Positions 43,815-54,537 are shown, numbered from the stretch's first letter. The stretch is 64,000 nucleotides of DNA from Methylocapsa aurea (GCF_000746085.1 NZ_JQKO01000011.1:62001-126000); one strand, 5' to 3'. Notes: generated from the sequence alone by a model not told the origin. Numbers and translations are program-made.

Positions 43815-45107
43815 TCAAACCGGCCGATTGGCTTCGTCGCACGGCTTGGGGCCCCTCGATGACGAGGTCCGGCGCGGGCGTTCGCGCTCCTGCATCAGGC
43901 GCGGCAATGTCCCATGCGTCAGGACGCCCTCGCGCATCACAGCCCGGCGCAATGGCCCAATCAGCGAAAAGGCGAAGAATCCCGCGCCGCGCAGGACATC
44001 GATCGGAAGCAGGTTAGACAGCAGCGAGCGATTGAGGATGTCGATTCCATTGGTGCGCAGGGAAATGTCGCCGCGGCGCGCCTTTGCATAGCCGGCGAGC
44101 GCTTCCAGGCCGCCGATGTCGAGGCAAAGCGCGCGGGCGTCCTCCACAGTCTCGACGAGAGCGGCGATGTCGCGCAAGCTGAGGTTCAGGCCCTGCGCCG
44201 CAAGCGGCGGAAAGACATGGGCGGCTTCGCCGATCAGCGCGATCCGGTGGCGGAAGAGATGGCTGACGCTCATCCCGGCCATCGGAAAAAAGCCGCATGA
44301 GTCTTCGACCTCGATCCGCCCGGCGATCCGATCGGTTTGGCGCTCGATCTCGTCGGCGAGGGCGACCAAACCCAGCGCGCGCCGACGTTCGGCGTCGTCC
44401 GCCGACATCAGCCAGACCAGGCTCGAACGATGCGGCCGATCTGGGAGCGGCCGCAGCGGCACCAGAGTGCAGGGGCCAGAGCGCGTATGAAACTCGGTGG
44501 AAATTTGCCGATGCGGCTTTTCATGCGACAGCAGCGCCGTCAGGGCGACCTGCGGATAGGTCCAGCTGCGGGCGCTGATCCCGGCTTTGGTTCGGGCTAG
44601 GGAGCCGCGTCCGTCGGCGGCGACGACGAGCTTTGCGCTCACGCGATGTCCGTTGGCCAAAGCAGCGGAGACCGCTTCGGGCTCGAAGCGAATGTCGTCA
44701 AGCATTCCTTCGTGCAGAACGAGGTTGGGATGGGCCGCCGCCAATTCGGCGAGGCCGTCGACCAGAACGTCATTCTCGATATTCTCGCCGAAAGCGGCGA
44801 GGCCGATCTCGCTGGCCGCGAAGGATGCCGGCGGCGCAGGAAACCGCGACCCGGTCGCATCGATCATCCTGATCTTTTCGATCGCGGCGGTCTTGCCGCG
44901 AAAGCGACGCCAGATATCGAGCGATTTGTAGAAACGCAGGGAGGCTTCGAAAAGCGCGACGGTCCGGCCATTGGCGCGGCGATCGACATGGCCGACGCAG
45001 ATGACCGAAAATCCGGCCTGGGCGAGGGCGAGCGCGGCCGAGAGGCCCGCGGCGCCGGCGCCGGCGACGAGGATATCGGCATGGGTGTCGTGGGTCGAGA
45101 GCGCCAT
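43815..45107 (-). CDS. FAD-dependent monooxygenase, UbiH/UbiF family
   Basis: This 430-residue flavoprotein has the N-terminal FAD motif DILVAGAGAAGLSAALALAQ, the middle motif VVAADGRGSLAR and the second FAD motif RIALIGEAAHVFPPLAAQGLN (GEAAHxxPPxxGQG-like). These mark aromatic-ring hydroxylases of ubiquinone biosynthesis. It is likely a ubiquinone hydroxylase at the inner membrane; which ring position it modifies cannot be read. AAGGACT precedes the ATG. It is probably cotranscribed with xthA. Confidence 0.9.
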   Translation of the reverse strand: MALSTHDTHADILVAGAGAAGLSAALALAQAGFSVICVGHVDRRANGRTVALFEASLRFYKSLDIWRRFRGKTAAIEKIRMIDATGSRFPAPPASFAASEIGLAAFGENIENDVLVDGLAELAAAHPNLVLHEGMLDDIRFEPEAVSAALANGHRVSAKLVVAADGRGSLARTKAGISARSWTYPQVALTALLSHEKPHRQISTEFHTRSGPCTLVPLRPLPDRPHRSSLVWLMSADDAERRRALGLVALADEIERQTDRIAGRIEVEDSCGFFPMAGMSVSHLFRHRIALIGEAAHVFPPLAAQGLNLSLRDIAALVETVEDARALCLDIGGLEALAGYAKARRGDISLRTNGIDILNRSLLSNLLPIDVLRGAGFFAFSLIGPLRRAVMREGVLTHGTLPRLMQERERPRRTSSSRGPKPCDEANRPV

Positions 45108-45259
45108 TTGGAGTCCTTTGCCGGTCTATTTAGACTGGCAAAGCGGATCTGGCGAGCGGGCGCCGCGCGTTTTTTCTGGCCGCGCGGCTTCGGCGGCGTC
45201 TTCGCTCGAACCCAAATCCGAACCTGGCGCCCGTCGCTTTCGGCGACAGGCGGGAGTTC

Positions 45260-46549
45260 TCAGCGCTTGTCGAGGGGCGTGTAGTCGCGCTGGGGGGCGC
45301 CGATATAGAGCTGGCGCGGGCGGCCGATCTTCTGCCCCGGATCCTCGATCATTTCTTTCCATTGCGCGATCCAGCCGGAGGTGCGCGCGACGGCGAAAAG
45401 AACGGTGAACATGGAAACCGGGAAGCCCATCGCCTTCAAGGTGATGCCCGAGTAGAAATCGATGTTCGGATAGAGTTTCTTCTCGATGAAATACTCGTCG
45501 CTGAGCGCAATTCTCTCGAGTTCGATCGCGACGTCGAGCAAGGGATCGTCCTTGATGCCGAGTTCGCTCAAGACTTCATGGCAGGTCTGCTGCATGATCT
45601 TGGCGCGCGGATCGTAGTTCTTGTAAACGCGATGGCCAAATCCCATGAGCCGGAAAGGATCATTCTTGTCCTTGGCGCGCGCGACGAACTTCGGAATATT
45701 ATCCACAGTGCCGATTTCCGTCAGCATTTTCAGCGCGGCTTCATTCGCGCCGCCATGCGCGGGGCCCCAGAGGCAGGCGACGCCGGCCGCGATGCAGGCG
45801 AAGGGATTGGCGCCGGACGAGCCCGCCAGCCGCACGGTTGAGGTCGAGGCGTTTTGCTCATGATCCGCATGCAGAATGAAGATGCGGTCGAGCGCTCGGG
45901 CGAAAACCGGATTGATCTTATAATCTTCGGTCGGGACCGCGAAGCACATGCGCAGGAAATTCGCGGCGTAGCCAAGTTCGTTCTTCGGATAGATGAAAGG
46001 CTGCCCGATTGAATATTTATAGGCCATCGCCGCCAGCGTCGGCATTTTGGCGATCAGGCGGAACGAGGCGACCATGCGCTGCCGAGGATCCGAAATATCG
46101 GTCGAATCGTGATAGAAGGCCGATAGCGCCCCGACGCTTGCGACCATGATGGCCATCGGATGCGCGTCGCGGCGCAGGCCCTGGAAGAACCGCGCCATCT
46201 GCTCATGCACCATCGTGTGGCGCGTGATCCGGTAGTCGAAATCCTTCTTTTGAACCGCGGTCGGCAGTTCGCCATAAAGCAAAAGATAGCAGGTCTCGAG
46301 AAAATCGCCGTGTTCGGCGAGCTGCGCGATCGGATAGCCGCGATACAGCAGGACGCCTTCGTCGCCGTCGATATAGGTGATCTCGGATTCGCAGCTCGCC
46401 GTCGACGTGAAGCCGGGATCGAAGGTGAACATCCCGGTTTGGGCGTAGAGCTTGCTGATGTCGACGACCGAAGGACCGATCGATCCGGCCTTGACCGGCA
46501 TGCTGACCGTCGTGTCGCCGAGACTAAAGGAGCCGGTCGTCGCGCTCAT
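45260..46549 (-). CDS. gltA: Citrate synthase
   Basis: This 429-residue type II citrate synthase condenses acetyl-CoA and oxaloacetate. The start is the ATG at 46549 ([11 protein letters not shown]). Active-site blocks are [36 protein letters not shown] (His) and [18 protein letters not shown] (His/Asp). Length matches Gram-negative hexameric enzymes. It lies downstream of gltX, with 376 bases that probably hold its promoter. Confidence 0.97.
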   Translation of the reverse strand: MSATTGSFSLGDTTVSMPVKAGSIGPSVVDISKLYAQTGMFTFDPGFTSTASCESEITYIDGDEGVLLYRGYPIAQLAEHGDFLETCYLLLYGELPTAVQKKDFDYRITRHTMVHEQMARFFQGLRRDAHPMAIMVASVGALSAFYHDSTDISDPRQRMVASFRLIAKMPTLAAMAYKYSIGQPFIYPKNELGYAANFLRMCFAVPTEDYKINPVFARALDRIFILHADHEQNASTSTVRLAGSSGANPFACIAAGVACLWGPAHGGANEAALKMLTEIGTVDNIPKFVARAKDKNDPFRLMGFGHRVYKNYDPRAKIMQQTCHEVLSELGIKDDPLLDVAIELERIALSDEYFIEKKLYPNIDFYSGITLKAMGFPVSMFTVLFAVARTSGWIAQWKEMIEDPGQKIGRPRQLYIGAPQRDYTPLDKR

Positions 46550-46925
46550 GGATACTGCCTTCTCTAAGTTCGTGTCTTCGCCTAATTGGCGAGTCTTGTG
46601 TTCGTGGGAGGATGGAAATTCCGGTCGCAGAGTATAGATGATGCGGCGCAACACCCCTATCGCATACGCGCCGTCCATTCAAGCGCAGGCCGGGACGGCG
46701 GTTGGAGCAGAGGCGGAAGCCTGAATGCGCTAGCTTCTCGGTTCGATGCAGGGCCATCGAAGGCGCCTCGCCGACGCCTTCGCGGACAGCTTTCCCGTGA
46801 ACCGCCGCCGCCTTTCAATACTTTGAATTGCCCTCTTTGCTTACCGGGCCCCGGCGTCCCCTTCGCTCAAGAATGTTCTAGCATGAAAGCAAGGAACAGG
46901 CCGTCGCGCGTGGACGAAAGCGGGG
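46550..46925. other. Intergenic region between gltX and gltA
   Basis: This 376-base gap holds the presumed gltA promoter. No gene or clear structured element is seen. Confidence 0.45.
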
Positions 46926-48347
46926 TCACCCGGCCTGATCTTGCAGCCGGCCGAGACTTTCCTCACGTCCCAGCACGTCCAGCACATCGAAAATGCCCGG
47001 CGATGTCGTGCGGCCGGTGAGCGCGGCGCGCAGAGGCTGGGCAATCTGGCCGAGTTTGATCCCGGTTTCCTGGGCATAGTCCCGCACCGCGGCTTCCGTG
47101 CTGGCCGCGGACCACTCCGACAGAGCGGCAAAACGCGGCAGCAGCGCCGCGATATGCGCCCGACCTCCGGCATCGAGAATGGCGGCGGCCTTCGCATCAA
47201 CGGCGAGGGGCCGCTGCGCGAACAGAAAGGCGGCGCCGTCCAGCAATTCGATCAAGGTCTTGGCGCGCTCCTTCAGACCGGGCATGGCGGCGAGCAGCTT
47301 CGCCCGGCTCGCCGCGTCGAGCTCGAGTTTGGCGTTCTCTCCTTGGGGAAGAAAAGGGAGGGTGGCCTCAAGCGCGGCGACGAGTTCGGCGTCCTGGCTG
47401 GAGCGGATATAGTGACCATTCATGCTCTCAAGCTTGACGAAATCGAAACGCGCCGGCGAGCGCCCCACATGGGCGAGATCGAAAGCCTCGATCATCTCCT
47501 GCGTCGAAAAAAACTCCCGGTCGCCGTGGCTCCAGCCGAGCCGCACCAGATAATTGCGCAGCGCCGCCGGCAGATAGCCCATGCCGCGATAGGCGTCGAC
47601 GCCAAGCGCGCCGTGGCGTTTCGAGAGCTTCGCGCCATCCGCGCCATGGATCAGTGGAATATGCGCCATGCCGGGCGCGGTCCAGCCGAGCGCCTGATAG
47701 ATCTGCATTTGCCGCGCCGCGTTGGTGAGATGATCGTCGCCCCGGATGACTTGGGTGACGCCCATGTCATGATCGTCCACGACCACCGCGAGCATGAATG
47801 TCGGCGTGCCATCCGAACGCAGCAGGATGAAATCGTCGAGGTCCTTGTTGGCGAAACTCACCCGGCCCTGCACTTTATCGTCGAGGACGGTTTCGCCCTC
47901 TTGCGGCGCCTTCAGCCGGATCACCGGCCTGACGCCGGAAGGGGCCTCGGACGCCGACCGCTCGCGCCAGCGCCCGTCGTATCGGGGCGCGCGCCCCTCC
48001 GCCCGGGCCTTTTCGCGCATCGCCTCGAGCTCTTGCGGCGTTGCGTAGCAATGATAGGCATGACCCGAGGCAAGCAGGCTTTCGGCGACTTCGCGATGGC
48101 GGTCGGCGCGCCGGAATTGATAGATCGCCTCGCCATCCCAATCGAGGCCGAGCCAGCTCAGTCCGTCGAGGATCGCGTTGATCGCCGCATTGGTCGAGCG
48201 TTCGCGATCGGTGTCTTCGATGCGCAGCAGCATCTTGCCGCCTTGGCCGCGGGCGTAGAGCCAATTGAACAGCGCGGTGCGGGCGCCCCCGATATGAAGA
48301 AAACCTGTCGGGGAGGGAGCAAAACGGGTAACCACCGCATCGGGCAT
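46926..48347 (-). CDS. gltX: Glutamate--tRNA ligase
   Basis: This 473-residue class I synthetase starts at the ATG at 48347 ([20 protein letters not shown]). HIGH is in [14 protein letters not shown] and the KMSKS equivalent is GAKLSKRHG. The C-terminal helical anticodon-binding domain includes [12 protein letters not shown] and [18 protein letters not shown]. It charges tRNA-Glu, and in alphaproteobacteria often tRNA-Gln too (then amidated by GatCAB). It is divergent from comEC. Confidence 0.97.
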   Translation of the reverse strand: MPDAVVTRFAPSPTGFLHIGGARTALFNWLYARGQGGKMLLRIEDTDRERSTNAAINAILDGLSWLGLDWDGEAIYQFRRADRHREVAESLLASGHAYHCYATPQELEAMREKARAEGRAPRYDGRWRERSASEAPSGVRPVIRLKAPQEGETVLDDKVQGRVSFANKDLDDFILLRSDGTPTFMLAVVVDDHDMGVTQVIRGDDHLTNAARQMQIYQALGWTAPGMAHIPLIHGADGAKLSKRHGALGVDAYRGMGYLPAALRNYLVRLGWSHGDREFFSTQEMIEAFDLAHVGRSPARFDFVKLESMNGHYIRSSQDAELVAALEATLPFLPQGENAKLELDAASRAKLLAAMPGLKERAKTLIELLDGAAFLFAQRPLAVDAKAAAILDAGGRAHIAALLPRFAALSEWSAASTEAAVRDYAQETGIKLGQIAQPLRAALTGRTTSPGIFDVLDVLGREESLGRLQDQAG

Positions 48348-48547
48348 GAGCAAATTCCTGCACGGCTGAAAGTTCAAAACGCCGGCGAGATCCCCCGCTG
48401 GCCGTAGGCGCCGCGCCGCGTCGTGTAACATGGAAACGCCGGAAGAAAAGGGGCTTCGGCGTCGCCTCTGCCTGAAAGCGTCAAAACATATAACGAATGA
48501 AGACTTTCGCATTTTCATAAATCATGAATGCGCTTTAGACTTCTAGA

Positions 48548-50920
48548 ATGGGGGACACAAGCGGAACAGCGATAGCCGATGGCGGCCTGACCGAAGCGAG
48601 CGGCTTCGCCGTCAAGCTCCGCGGCCGGCTTGCCCGATTGCGCGGGCAATTTGCTCAGGCTTTTGAAACCGAGGTCGCGCTTCGCCGGCTGTTTCTTTGG
48701 CTGCCGGTCGCCGCCGGCGCGGGCGTCGTATGCTATGTCTACGCTGACCGCGAACCCTCCTTGTGGCTGGCGGCGCCGGCTGCCGCCGCGCTGGCGGGTC
48801 TCGCCTATCTGGCGCGCGAGCGCCGAGTCGCCTTTTGGATTCTCTGCGGCCTATGCGCTTTTTTCGTTGGCGAACTCTCAGCGGCATGGCGCACCGCGCG
48901 CGTCGCGGCCCCCGTCGTCGGCGGAGTCAGGATCGCGACGGTCGAGGGCTTCATCGAGCAAATGGATTTCCGCCGCACCGGCGCCCGCTTCATCTTGCGG
49001 GTCCATTCGGCGGCCGGACTGACGCCCGAGGAAACGCCCTTCCGGGTCCGGCTTTCGATGCGCCGCGCGCCGCCCTTCGATGCGGGCGCCTATGTGCGCC
49101 TCAAGGCGCGGCTGCTGCCGCCGGCGCGCGCCAGCCTCCCCGGCGGCTATGATTTCGCCAAGGACGCCTGGTTCGCGCGGCTTGGCGCCGTAGGCAATGC
49201 GCTCGGCCGGATCGACGTGGCGACGCCGCCGGCCGCGCCCGGCTTGGCGCTCGGTTTCGCGATGGCGATCGATCGCGGCCGAAACGCCCTGGCGCGGCGC
49301 GTCGATGCGATCGTTGGCGGCGACGCCGGGGCGATCGCGGCGGCCATGGTCACCGGCAAGCGCGATCTGCTGTCCGATCAGGCCAAGGAGGTGATCCGCG
49401 AGGCTGGAATTTTTCACATCATTACGATTTCGGGCGTCCAGATGACGCTGGTCGCCGCGATCTTTTTCGTCGGCTTGCGCCGGCTTCTGGCCTTGAGCCC
49501 GACGCTCGCCTTGCGTTATCCGATCAAGAAATGGGCCGCCGGACTCGCCATGGCCGGGGCGATTTTCTACGATATCGCGACAGGTTCGAGGGTCGGCACC
49601 GAACGCGCTCTATTCATGACCTTGATCATGCTCGGCGCAGTTCTTTTGGACCGCCAGGCGCTAACCATGCGCAATCTCGCGTTCGCCGCCTTGATCGTCA
49701 TCTTGATTGAGCCGGAAGCCATCATGGGCGCCAGCTTTCAATTGTCCTTCGCGGCGGTGGCGGCGCTGGTCGCGGTGTACGAGGCGCGCATGGCGGCGAT
49801 CGCCCGCGAGCGCGACGAGCCATTTCTGCTCGCGGCGCGGCCGGTCAAAGGCGAGCGGAAGCGCTTGTTCTGGGACGCTGTATTCCGGAATCTGCGGCAG
49901 GGCCCCGGCGGGGTCCTGTTCGCGACCTTTTGCGCGACCTCGGCGACGGCTTCCTTCATGGCCTATAATTTCCACGAGCTGAGCCCCTATGTGCTGATCG
50001 GCAATCCGCTAACCTTGACCGTCATCGAGATTTTCGCGGTTCCAGGCGCGCTCATTGGCGCGCTGCTCTATCCGCTTGGGCTCGATCCCTGGGTCTGGCG
50101 CTACGTCGGCTTAGGGATCGACGGCATCATGTGGGCGGCGCGGACGGCGGGAGGGCTGCCCGGGGCGACGATCCATCTGCCGGCCTTCGCGCCTTGGGCG
50201 ATCGTCTTTCTCACGCTCGCAGTGCTGTGCGCGGTGTTGTGGCGGACCGCGCTCTTCCGCGCCATGGCGCTGCCGCTTGCGGCGATCGGACTTTGCGGCG
50301 CGGCGGCGGGTCCTACTTTCGACATCGCCGTGCCCGCCACCGGCGACGCCGTGGCGTTGCGGGGACCGGATGGCCGGCTGGCGGTCATCGGCGCCCGTCC
50401 CAGCGCCTTTTCGGCCGAACAATGGCTTCGCGCCGACGCCGACGGCCGCCCAGGCGCGCGAGCGTTGCAGCGAACCGGCTGCGATGGGATCGGCTGCATC
50501 GGGCGCCTGCCCGATGGGCGGGCGGTCGCGGTCGTCCTCGACAAGCGCGCTTTCGCCGAGGATTGCCTGCGCGCGGATATTGTCGTTACGCCGCTGTTCG
50601 CGCCAACCGGCTGCGCCGCCAAACTTGTGATCGATCGGGACAGGCTCAAGCAAACCGGCGCGCTCACCTTATCTAACGCGAAGGAAGGATGGCGAATCCG
50701 CACTGCGCGGGCCGAGGATGAGGATCGGCCATGGTCGCGCGCGCCAAAGCGCCGTTGGGGCCGCAGCGCGCCGATCGCGTTCGGCGAGACCTATGCGCCA
50801 GCGCAATACGTTCGGCAGGAGTCGAGCCAAGCATCGAGTCAAGCGCCGGCGCCGGATCCCTGGCGGGAAGCCGCGCCGTTATATGCAGCTGAGGCCGATG
50901 ACGCTTCGCCATTGGAGTAG
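48548..50920 (+). CDS. ComEC/Rec2-family membrane protein
   Basis: This 790-residue protein has an N-terminal DUF4131-like part with membrane helices, then the ComEC competence core. The core contains AAAMVTGKRDLLSDQAKEV and HIITISGVQMTLVAAIFF, followed by GSRVGTERALFMTLIMLGAV and NLAFAALIVILIEPEAIMG. The C-terminal soluble part lacks the metallo-beta-lactamase HxHxDH motif and instead has RTGCDGIGCIGRLPDG. ComEC imports single-stranded DNA in competent bacteria. The gene has no clear Shine-Dalgarno. It is convergent with lexA. Confidence 0.88.
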   Translation: MGDTSGTAIADGGLTEASGFAVKLRGRLARLRGQFAQAFETEVALRRLFLWLPVAAGAGVVCYVYADREPSLWLAAPAAAALAGLAYLARERRVAFWILCGLCAFFVGELSAAWRTARVAAPVVGGVRIATVEGFIEQMDFRRTGARFILRVHSAAGLTPEETPFRVRLSMRRAPPFDAGAYVRLKARLLPPARASLPGGYDFAKDAWFARLGAVGNALGRIDVATPPAAPGLALGFAMAIDRGRNALARRVDAIVGGDAGAIAAAMVTGKRDLLSDQAKEVIREAGIFHIITISGVQMTLVAAIFFVGLRRLLALSPTLALRYPIKKWAAGLAMAGAIFYDIATGSRVGTERALFMTLIMLGAVLLDRQALTMRNLAFAALIVILIEPEAIMGASFQLSFAAVAALVAVYEARMAAIARERDEPFLLAARPVKGERKRLFWDAVFRNLRQGPGGVLFATFCATSATASFMAYNFHELSPYVLIGNPLTLTVIEIFAVPGALIGALLYPLGLDPWVWRYVGLGIDGIMWAARTAGGLPGATIHLPAFAPWAIVFLTLAVLCAVLWRTALFRAMALPLAAIGLCGAAAGPTFDIAVPATGDAVALRGPDGRLAVIGARPSAFSAEQWLRADADGRPGARALQRTGCDGIGCIGRLPDGRAVAVVLDKRAFAEDCLRADIVVTPLFAPTGCAAKLVIDRDRLKQTGALTLSNAKEGWRIRTARAEDEDRPWSRAPKRRWGRSAPIAFGETYAPAQYVRQESSQASSQAPAPDPWREAAPLYAAEADDASPLE

Positions 50921-50950
50921 CGCCGGCGCCCCGTCCCATGCGCGAACGCG

Positions 50951-51664
50951 TCAATATTTGCGAATGAGGCTGACGAGCTTGCCTTGGATGCGGACGCGAT
51001 CCGGGCCGAAAATTCGCGTCTCATATGCGGGATTGGCGGCCTCCAACGCGATCGACGCGCCGCGCTTGCGCAGCCGCTTCAGCGTGGCCTCTTCATCGTC
51101 GATGAGCGCGACGACGATGTCGCCGGTTTCGGCGGTCTCCTGTTTGCGGATCACAACGGTGTCGGCGTCGAAAATTCCGGCCTCGATCATCGAATCGCCG
51201 CGGACTTCGAGGGCGTAATGCTCGCCCTGGGGCAGCATTTCAGGCGGCAGGCTGATTGTGTGGCTGCGGTTTTGCAGAGCGGTGATAGGCGTGCCCGCGG
51301 CGATCCGGCCCATCACCGGGATGGCGACAATGGAGCGGCCGAGATCGTCATCGGCGGCGCTGGGCGGCAGAGCGCGGACGCGCCCGAGATTGCCCTCGAT
51401 GACGCTTGGTTCGAATTTCTTGCCCCGGTTGATCTCGGGCGGCGTCGAGGAGCCGGGCAATCGCAGGACTTCCAACGCGCGGGCCCGATTGGGAAGGCGA
51501 CGAATAAAGCCGCGCTCCTCAAGCGCGATGATCAGCCGGTGAATGCCGGATTTCGAGCGAAGATCCAAAGCGTCCTTCATCTCGTCGAAGGAAGGTGGAA
51601 CCCCGGTCTCCTTCAGGCGCTCGTGAATGAAGCGCAATAATTCGCTTTGCTTCTTGGTCAACAT
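50951..51664 (-). CDS. lexA: LexA repressor
   Basis: This 237-residue SOS repressor starts at the ATG at 51664 ([17 protein letters not shown]). The winged helix shows [20 protein letters not shown]. The cleavage site is the Ala-Gly of GRIAAGTPI. The catalytic Ser-Lys pair lies in [12 protein letters not shown] and [11 protein letters not shown]. It represses DNA-damage genes and is inactivated by RecA-stimulated self-cleavage. Its SOS box lies about 110 bases upstream. Confidence 0.97.
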   Translation of the reverse strand: MLTKKQSELLRFIHERLKETGVPPSFDEMKDALDLRSKSGIHRLIIALEERGFIRRLPNRARALEVLRLPGSSTPPEINRGKKFEPSVIEGNLGRVRALPPSAADDDLGRSIVAIPVMGRIAAGTPITALQNRSHTISLPPEMLPQGEHYALEVRGDSMIEAGIFDADTVVIRKQETAETGDIVVALIDDEEATLKRLRKRGASIALEAANPAYETRIFGPDRVRIQGKLVSLIRKY

Positions 51665-51772
51665 AGACTTGGCCCTTCTTGCGAACCGCGAACGGCGCCC
51701 CGAATCAACAGGGTTCGCCAGTTGGCGCACCCTGTCAGATGAATCTGCACAAATAGTGAACGTACGATATCT

Positions 51773-51787
51773 GTTCGTGCTGCGTTC
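51773..51787. promoter_or_regulatory. Alphaproteobacterial SOS box upstream of lexA
   Basis: GTTC-GTGCTGC-GTTC is an exact GTTC-N7-GTTC direct repeat, the known alphaproteobacterial LexA site. It supports autoregulation of lexA. Confidence 0.88.
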
Positions 51788-51965
51788 CGCAAGAGCGTCA
51801 ACGCATTTTTCGGGCGGAGACGCGTCCTTTTCCAGGAAGGTTCGGCGGGAGCTGGGGCGTGGAACTTACCGTCCGGCCGAATGTTGAAATCCTAGCCAGC
51901 GCGCGGCGCGTTTTAGAAATCGACCGGCGCGTTTGGCTGAAATTTCATTCGGGGAGTAAACAGGC

Positions 51966-52301
51966 ATGGACAGACCGCTGCAAATCGTCTTCCGCGATAT
52001 CGAGCGTTCGGCGTCTTTGGCGAGGCTCATTCGAGAAAAGGCGCAGCGCCTCGAACATTTCTATTCTCATATCATCGGCTGCCGGGTGGTGGCGGAAGGC
52101 TTCCCGCATGGGAGTCGGGCGGTGAAAAAGCCGCTCGCGATCGCCGTGGAGATTGAAGTGCCCGGCCGGCCCAAGCTCGTCGCCAGATCGCAAGCCGCCC
52201 CGCATGCCGGAATGGGCGGGGAGAACGTGATCAACCGCGTCTTCGACGCCGCCAGACGCCAGCTCGAGGATCTTGCCGCGATCGTGCATCGCCGATCTTG
52301 A
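51966..52301 (+). CDS. hpf: Ribosome hibernation promoting factor family protein
   Basis: This 111-residue protein has the HPF/RaiA (S30AE) fold: RPLQIVFRDIERSASLARLI, KAQRLEHFYSHIIGCRVVAE and VEIEVPGRPKLVARS, then the last helix (NRVFDAARRQLEDLAAIV). Family members bind the 30S decoding region during stationary phase. It is the short form without the long C-terminal dimerisation domain. The weak N-terminus and the histidine-rich middle make it a divergent member. Confidence 0.82.
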   Translation: MDRPLQIVFRDIERSASLARLIREKAQRLEHFYSHIIGCRVVAEGFPHGSRAVKKPLAIAVEIEVPGRPKLVARSQAAPHAGMGGENVINRVFDAARRQLEDLAAIVHRRS

Positions 52302-52323
52302 GGCGAGTCAGCTCCGCTGATTG

Positions 52324-52349
52324 ACCGCGTGCGTTTGAACGCACGCGGT
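52324..52349. terminator. Perfect 12-base hairpin between convergent genes
   Basis: ACCGCGTGCGTT and AACGCACGCGGT are perfect arms around TG. It follows the hpf-like gene and faces sodB. It lacks a T-run but is extremely stable, so a bidirectional terminator is the simplest reading. Confidence 0.65.
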
Positions 52350-52449
52350 GGATTGGGGGCGTCCGAGGCTTGGCCGTCGAGCCAAGACCTTGGTCGCCGA
52401 GCTTGGTCGCGTGCGGTCTTGTCCGCGACGAAGCAAACCAAGGGAAATG

Positions 52450-53049
52450 CTACTTGATCGCGGCGGCGTAGCGTTCTTCGACATATTCCCAGTTCACGAG
52501 ATTGTCGACGAAGGCCTTGAGATAGTCGGGGCGGCGATTGCGGTAGTCGATATAGTAAGTGTGCTCCCAGACGTCGACCGTGAGGATCGGCGTCGCGCCC
52601 TGAACCAGCGGGTTTTCGGCGTTTCCGGTCTTCGAGACGATGATCTTGCCGTCCTTGACCGCCAGCCAGGCCCAGCCCGAACCGAATTGGGTCACGCCGG
52701 CCTGAACCAAGTCTTCCTTGGCCTTGTCCACCGAACCGAAACTGTCGACGAGGGCCTTTTCCAAAGAGCCGGGAATTTTCCCGCCGCCGTTCGGCTTGAT
52801 CGACTTCCAATATTCGGAATGGTTGTAATGCTGCGCCGCATTATTGAAAAGCGGGACATTCTTGCCGTGGGTTTCCTTGACGACCTCCTCCAGGGATTTC
52901 CCCTCCAGGCCGCTATCCTTCAGAAGGTTGTTGGCGTTGGTCACATAGGTCGCATGGTGCTTGTCGTGATGGTATTCGAGCGTCTCCTTGGAAAGGTAAG
53001 GCGCAAGAGACTCGTAGGGATAGGGGAGGTCAGGCAGAGTGAACGACAT
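52450..53049 (-). CDS. sodB: Superoxide dismutase (Fe type)
   Basis: This 199-residue enzyme converts superoxide to peroxide and oxygen in the cytosol. The start is the ATG at 53049 (AGGAGCC upstream). Metal ligands appear in YHHDKHHATYVTNAN, FNNAAQHYNHSEYWKSI, and DVWEHTYYIDYRNRRPDYL (Asp and His). The Gln of NNAAQHYNH is the position used by Fe-type SODs; Mn use cannot be ruled out. Confidence 0.95.
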   Translation of the reverse strand: MSFTLPDLPYPYESLAPYLSKETLEYHHDKHHATYVTNANNLLKDSGLEGKSLEEVVKETHGKNVPLFNNAAQHYNHSEYWKSIKPNGGGKIPGSLEKALVDSFGSVDKAKEDLVQAGVTQFGSGWAWLAVKDGKIIVSKTGNAENPLVQGATPILTVDVWEHTYYIDYRNRRPDYLKAFVDNLVNWEYVEERYAAAIK

Positions 53050-53319
53050 TGAAGGCTCCTGAAATAACGATATGCGGCCGCCAAAGGCGGCGCCTTGGCT
53101 GGTGGCGCGGGCTCCATAAGTAAACGGCCTTGCGCAGCGCAGCAACCGTTCCGGCTGCTAACTTTAGTTGTGTCATATTATATCATTTGCGATTAAGGCG
53201 GCGCAGTCTGGCCGGCCTTTGAGGCCGGAGGAATTTGCAAGCGCTTGTTTTGCAGCTAGCTTGGCGCGTTGGCCAATCGGCTCGGCCCTCGACAGGAAAC
53301 AACGCGTGGATAGGGGAAA

Positions 53320-54513
53320 ATGAGCTATCTTGTTTTCGGCCTCGGGCTCCTGCTCTCGTCTTGCGGCGCCTATGCCATCTATTTCGGCTATGGAATTATC
53401 GCGGTCGAGCGCGGCTGGGCCAGCGTCATCGCCGGCGCGATGGCGCTTTCCTGCGGCGTCGTGACGATCGCGCTCGCGTTCATCTTGCGCCGTCTCGCCA
53501 AGTTACAGGCCTTGCTTGTCGCGAAAAATCAACTCAAGCCGGTTAAGGGCAAGAGCGGGTCTGGGCGCGAGGAGAGCCTGCCGCGCCTAGACGATGCGCC
53601 CGCCGTCGATGCGGAACAATTCGCGTTCCCGCCTTCGGGGGATCCCTGGAGCAGCGCGCCGTTCAGCGCGACCCATGTCGGGCATCTCAGCGAAGCGGAT
53701 CAGAATGCCTCGGCGCCGCCCGCGGCAACTGCGGGCCTTTATCGCGAGCGCGCCGAAGCAGCGCCGCAGCCAGAATTTCCTGATATCGCGCCCAGTGCTT
53801 CTCCGAACATCTCGCGCGCGTCGATCGAGGACGTGCGCCGGGTCGTCGCCGAACGGCTTAAGAATGCATCGTCGACGCAGGCCAGGCGCGCTTCCGGCGC
53901 GCAAGAGGCCGCCGGAGCCCTGCGGGGACCGCTTGCCGAGGCGGCGCCGGAGCGCGTTTTTGGCGGCGCCGCGGAGCCGGGTCGCTCCGTCGGCGCGCCC
54001 ATTGACGAGGTCGATAGCCCGCGCCCGGTCGAACCCACGCCGCTGCGTCGCTTGGGCGCCAATGCGCCAGAAGGCGGGGTAGCCGGAACGGCGCCAATCG
54101 CCGCCCCCTTCATTGCGCGCGCGAAAATCGAGGAGGCGACGAGCGCCGACCAGGCGCCGCCAGCGATCAATGCGCTCCCGAGGGAGACCTATGCGTCGCC
54201 CGCGGAAACCCGCGCGCCGCCCGCCGAGACCGGCGCGCCAGTCACCGTCTCCGAAGGAGATTTCCTCTCGGTTGGGCCGCAGTTCCTGCGGCGGCAGGTC
54301 TCGTCCGACGCTGCGTCGGACGCCGCCGCAGAGCCTGCGTCATCAGGCCCGTCGCTCCAGGACGCAGGCAAGCCGGCCATCGTCGGGCGCTATCAATCCG
54401 AAGGCACGTCCTATGTCATGTATGCCGATGGATCGATCGACGCCCAATCGGCGGCCGGCGCTTTCCATTTCGAGTCCATGGCGGAACTCAAAGCCTTTAT
54501 CGAAGCCCAATGA
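53320..54513 (+). CDS. Membrane protein with long disordered region, unknown function
   Basis: This 397-residue protein has two N-terminal membrane helices (YLVFGLGLLLSSCGAYAIYF and WASVIAGAMALSCGVVTIAL). A long Ala/Pro/Glu-rich, probably disordered region follows. A small C-terminal domain closes it (VGRYQSEGTSYVMYADGSID, then AAGAFHFESMAELKAFIE). This C-terminal block looks conserved in alphaproteobacteria, where similar tails read as a sensor-like YADGSI motif. No function is known to me. It is convergent with the S9 peptidase gene. Confidence 0.72.
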   Translation: MSYLVFGLGLLLSSCGAYAIYFGYGIIAVERGWASVIAGAMALSCGVVTIALAFILRRLAKLQALLVAKNQLKPVKGKSGSGREESLPRLDDAPAVDAEQFAFPPSGDPWSSAPFSATHVGHLSEADQNASAPPAATAGLYRERAEAAPQPEFPDIAPSASPNISRASIEDVRRVVAERLKNASSTQARRASGAQEAAGALRGPLAEAAPERVFGGAAEPGRSVGAPIDEVDSPRPVEPTPLRRLGANAPEGGVAGTAPIAAPFIARAKIEEATSADQAPPAINALPRETYASPAETRAPPAETGAPVTVSEGDFLSVGPQFLRRQVSSDAASDAAAEPASSGPSLQDAGKPAIVGRYQSEGTSYVMYADGSIDAQSAAGAFHFESMAELKAFIEAQ

Positions 54514-54537
54514 ATTCGGCCGGGGTCGTCGCGCGTC

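Noticed and set aside
46941-48407. 488-codon frame antisense to gltX
   Set aside because: Shadow of gltX; composition typical of antisense frames at high GC.
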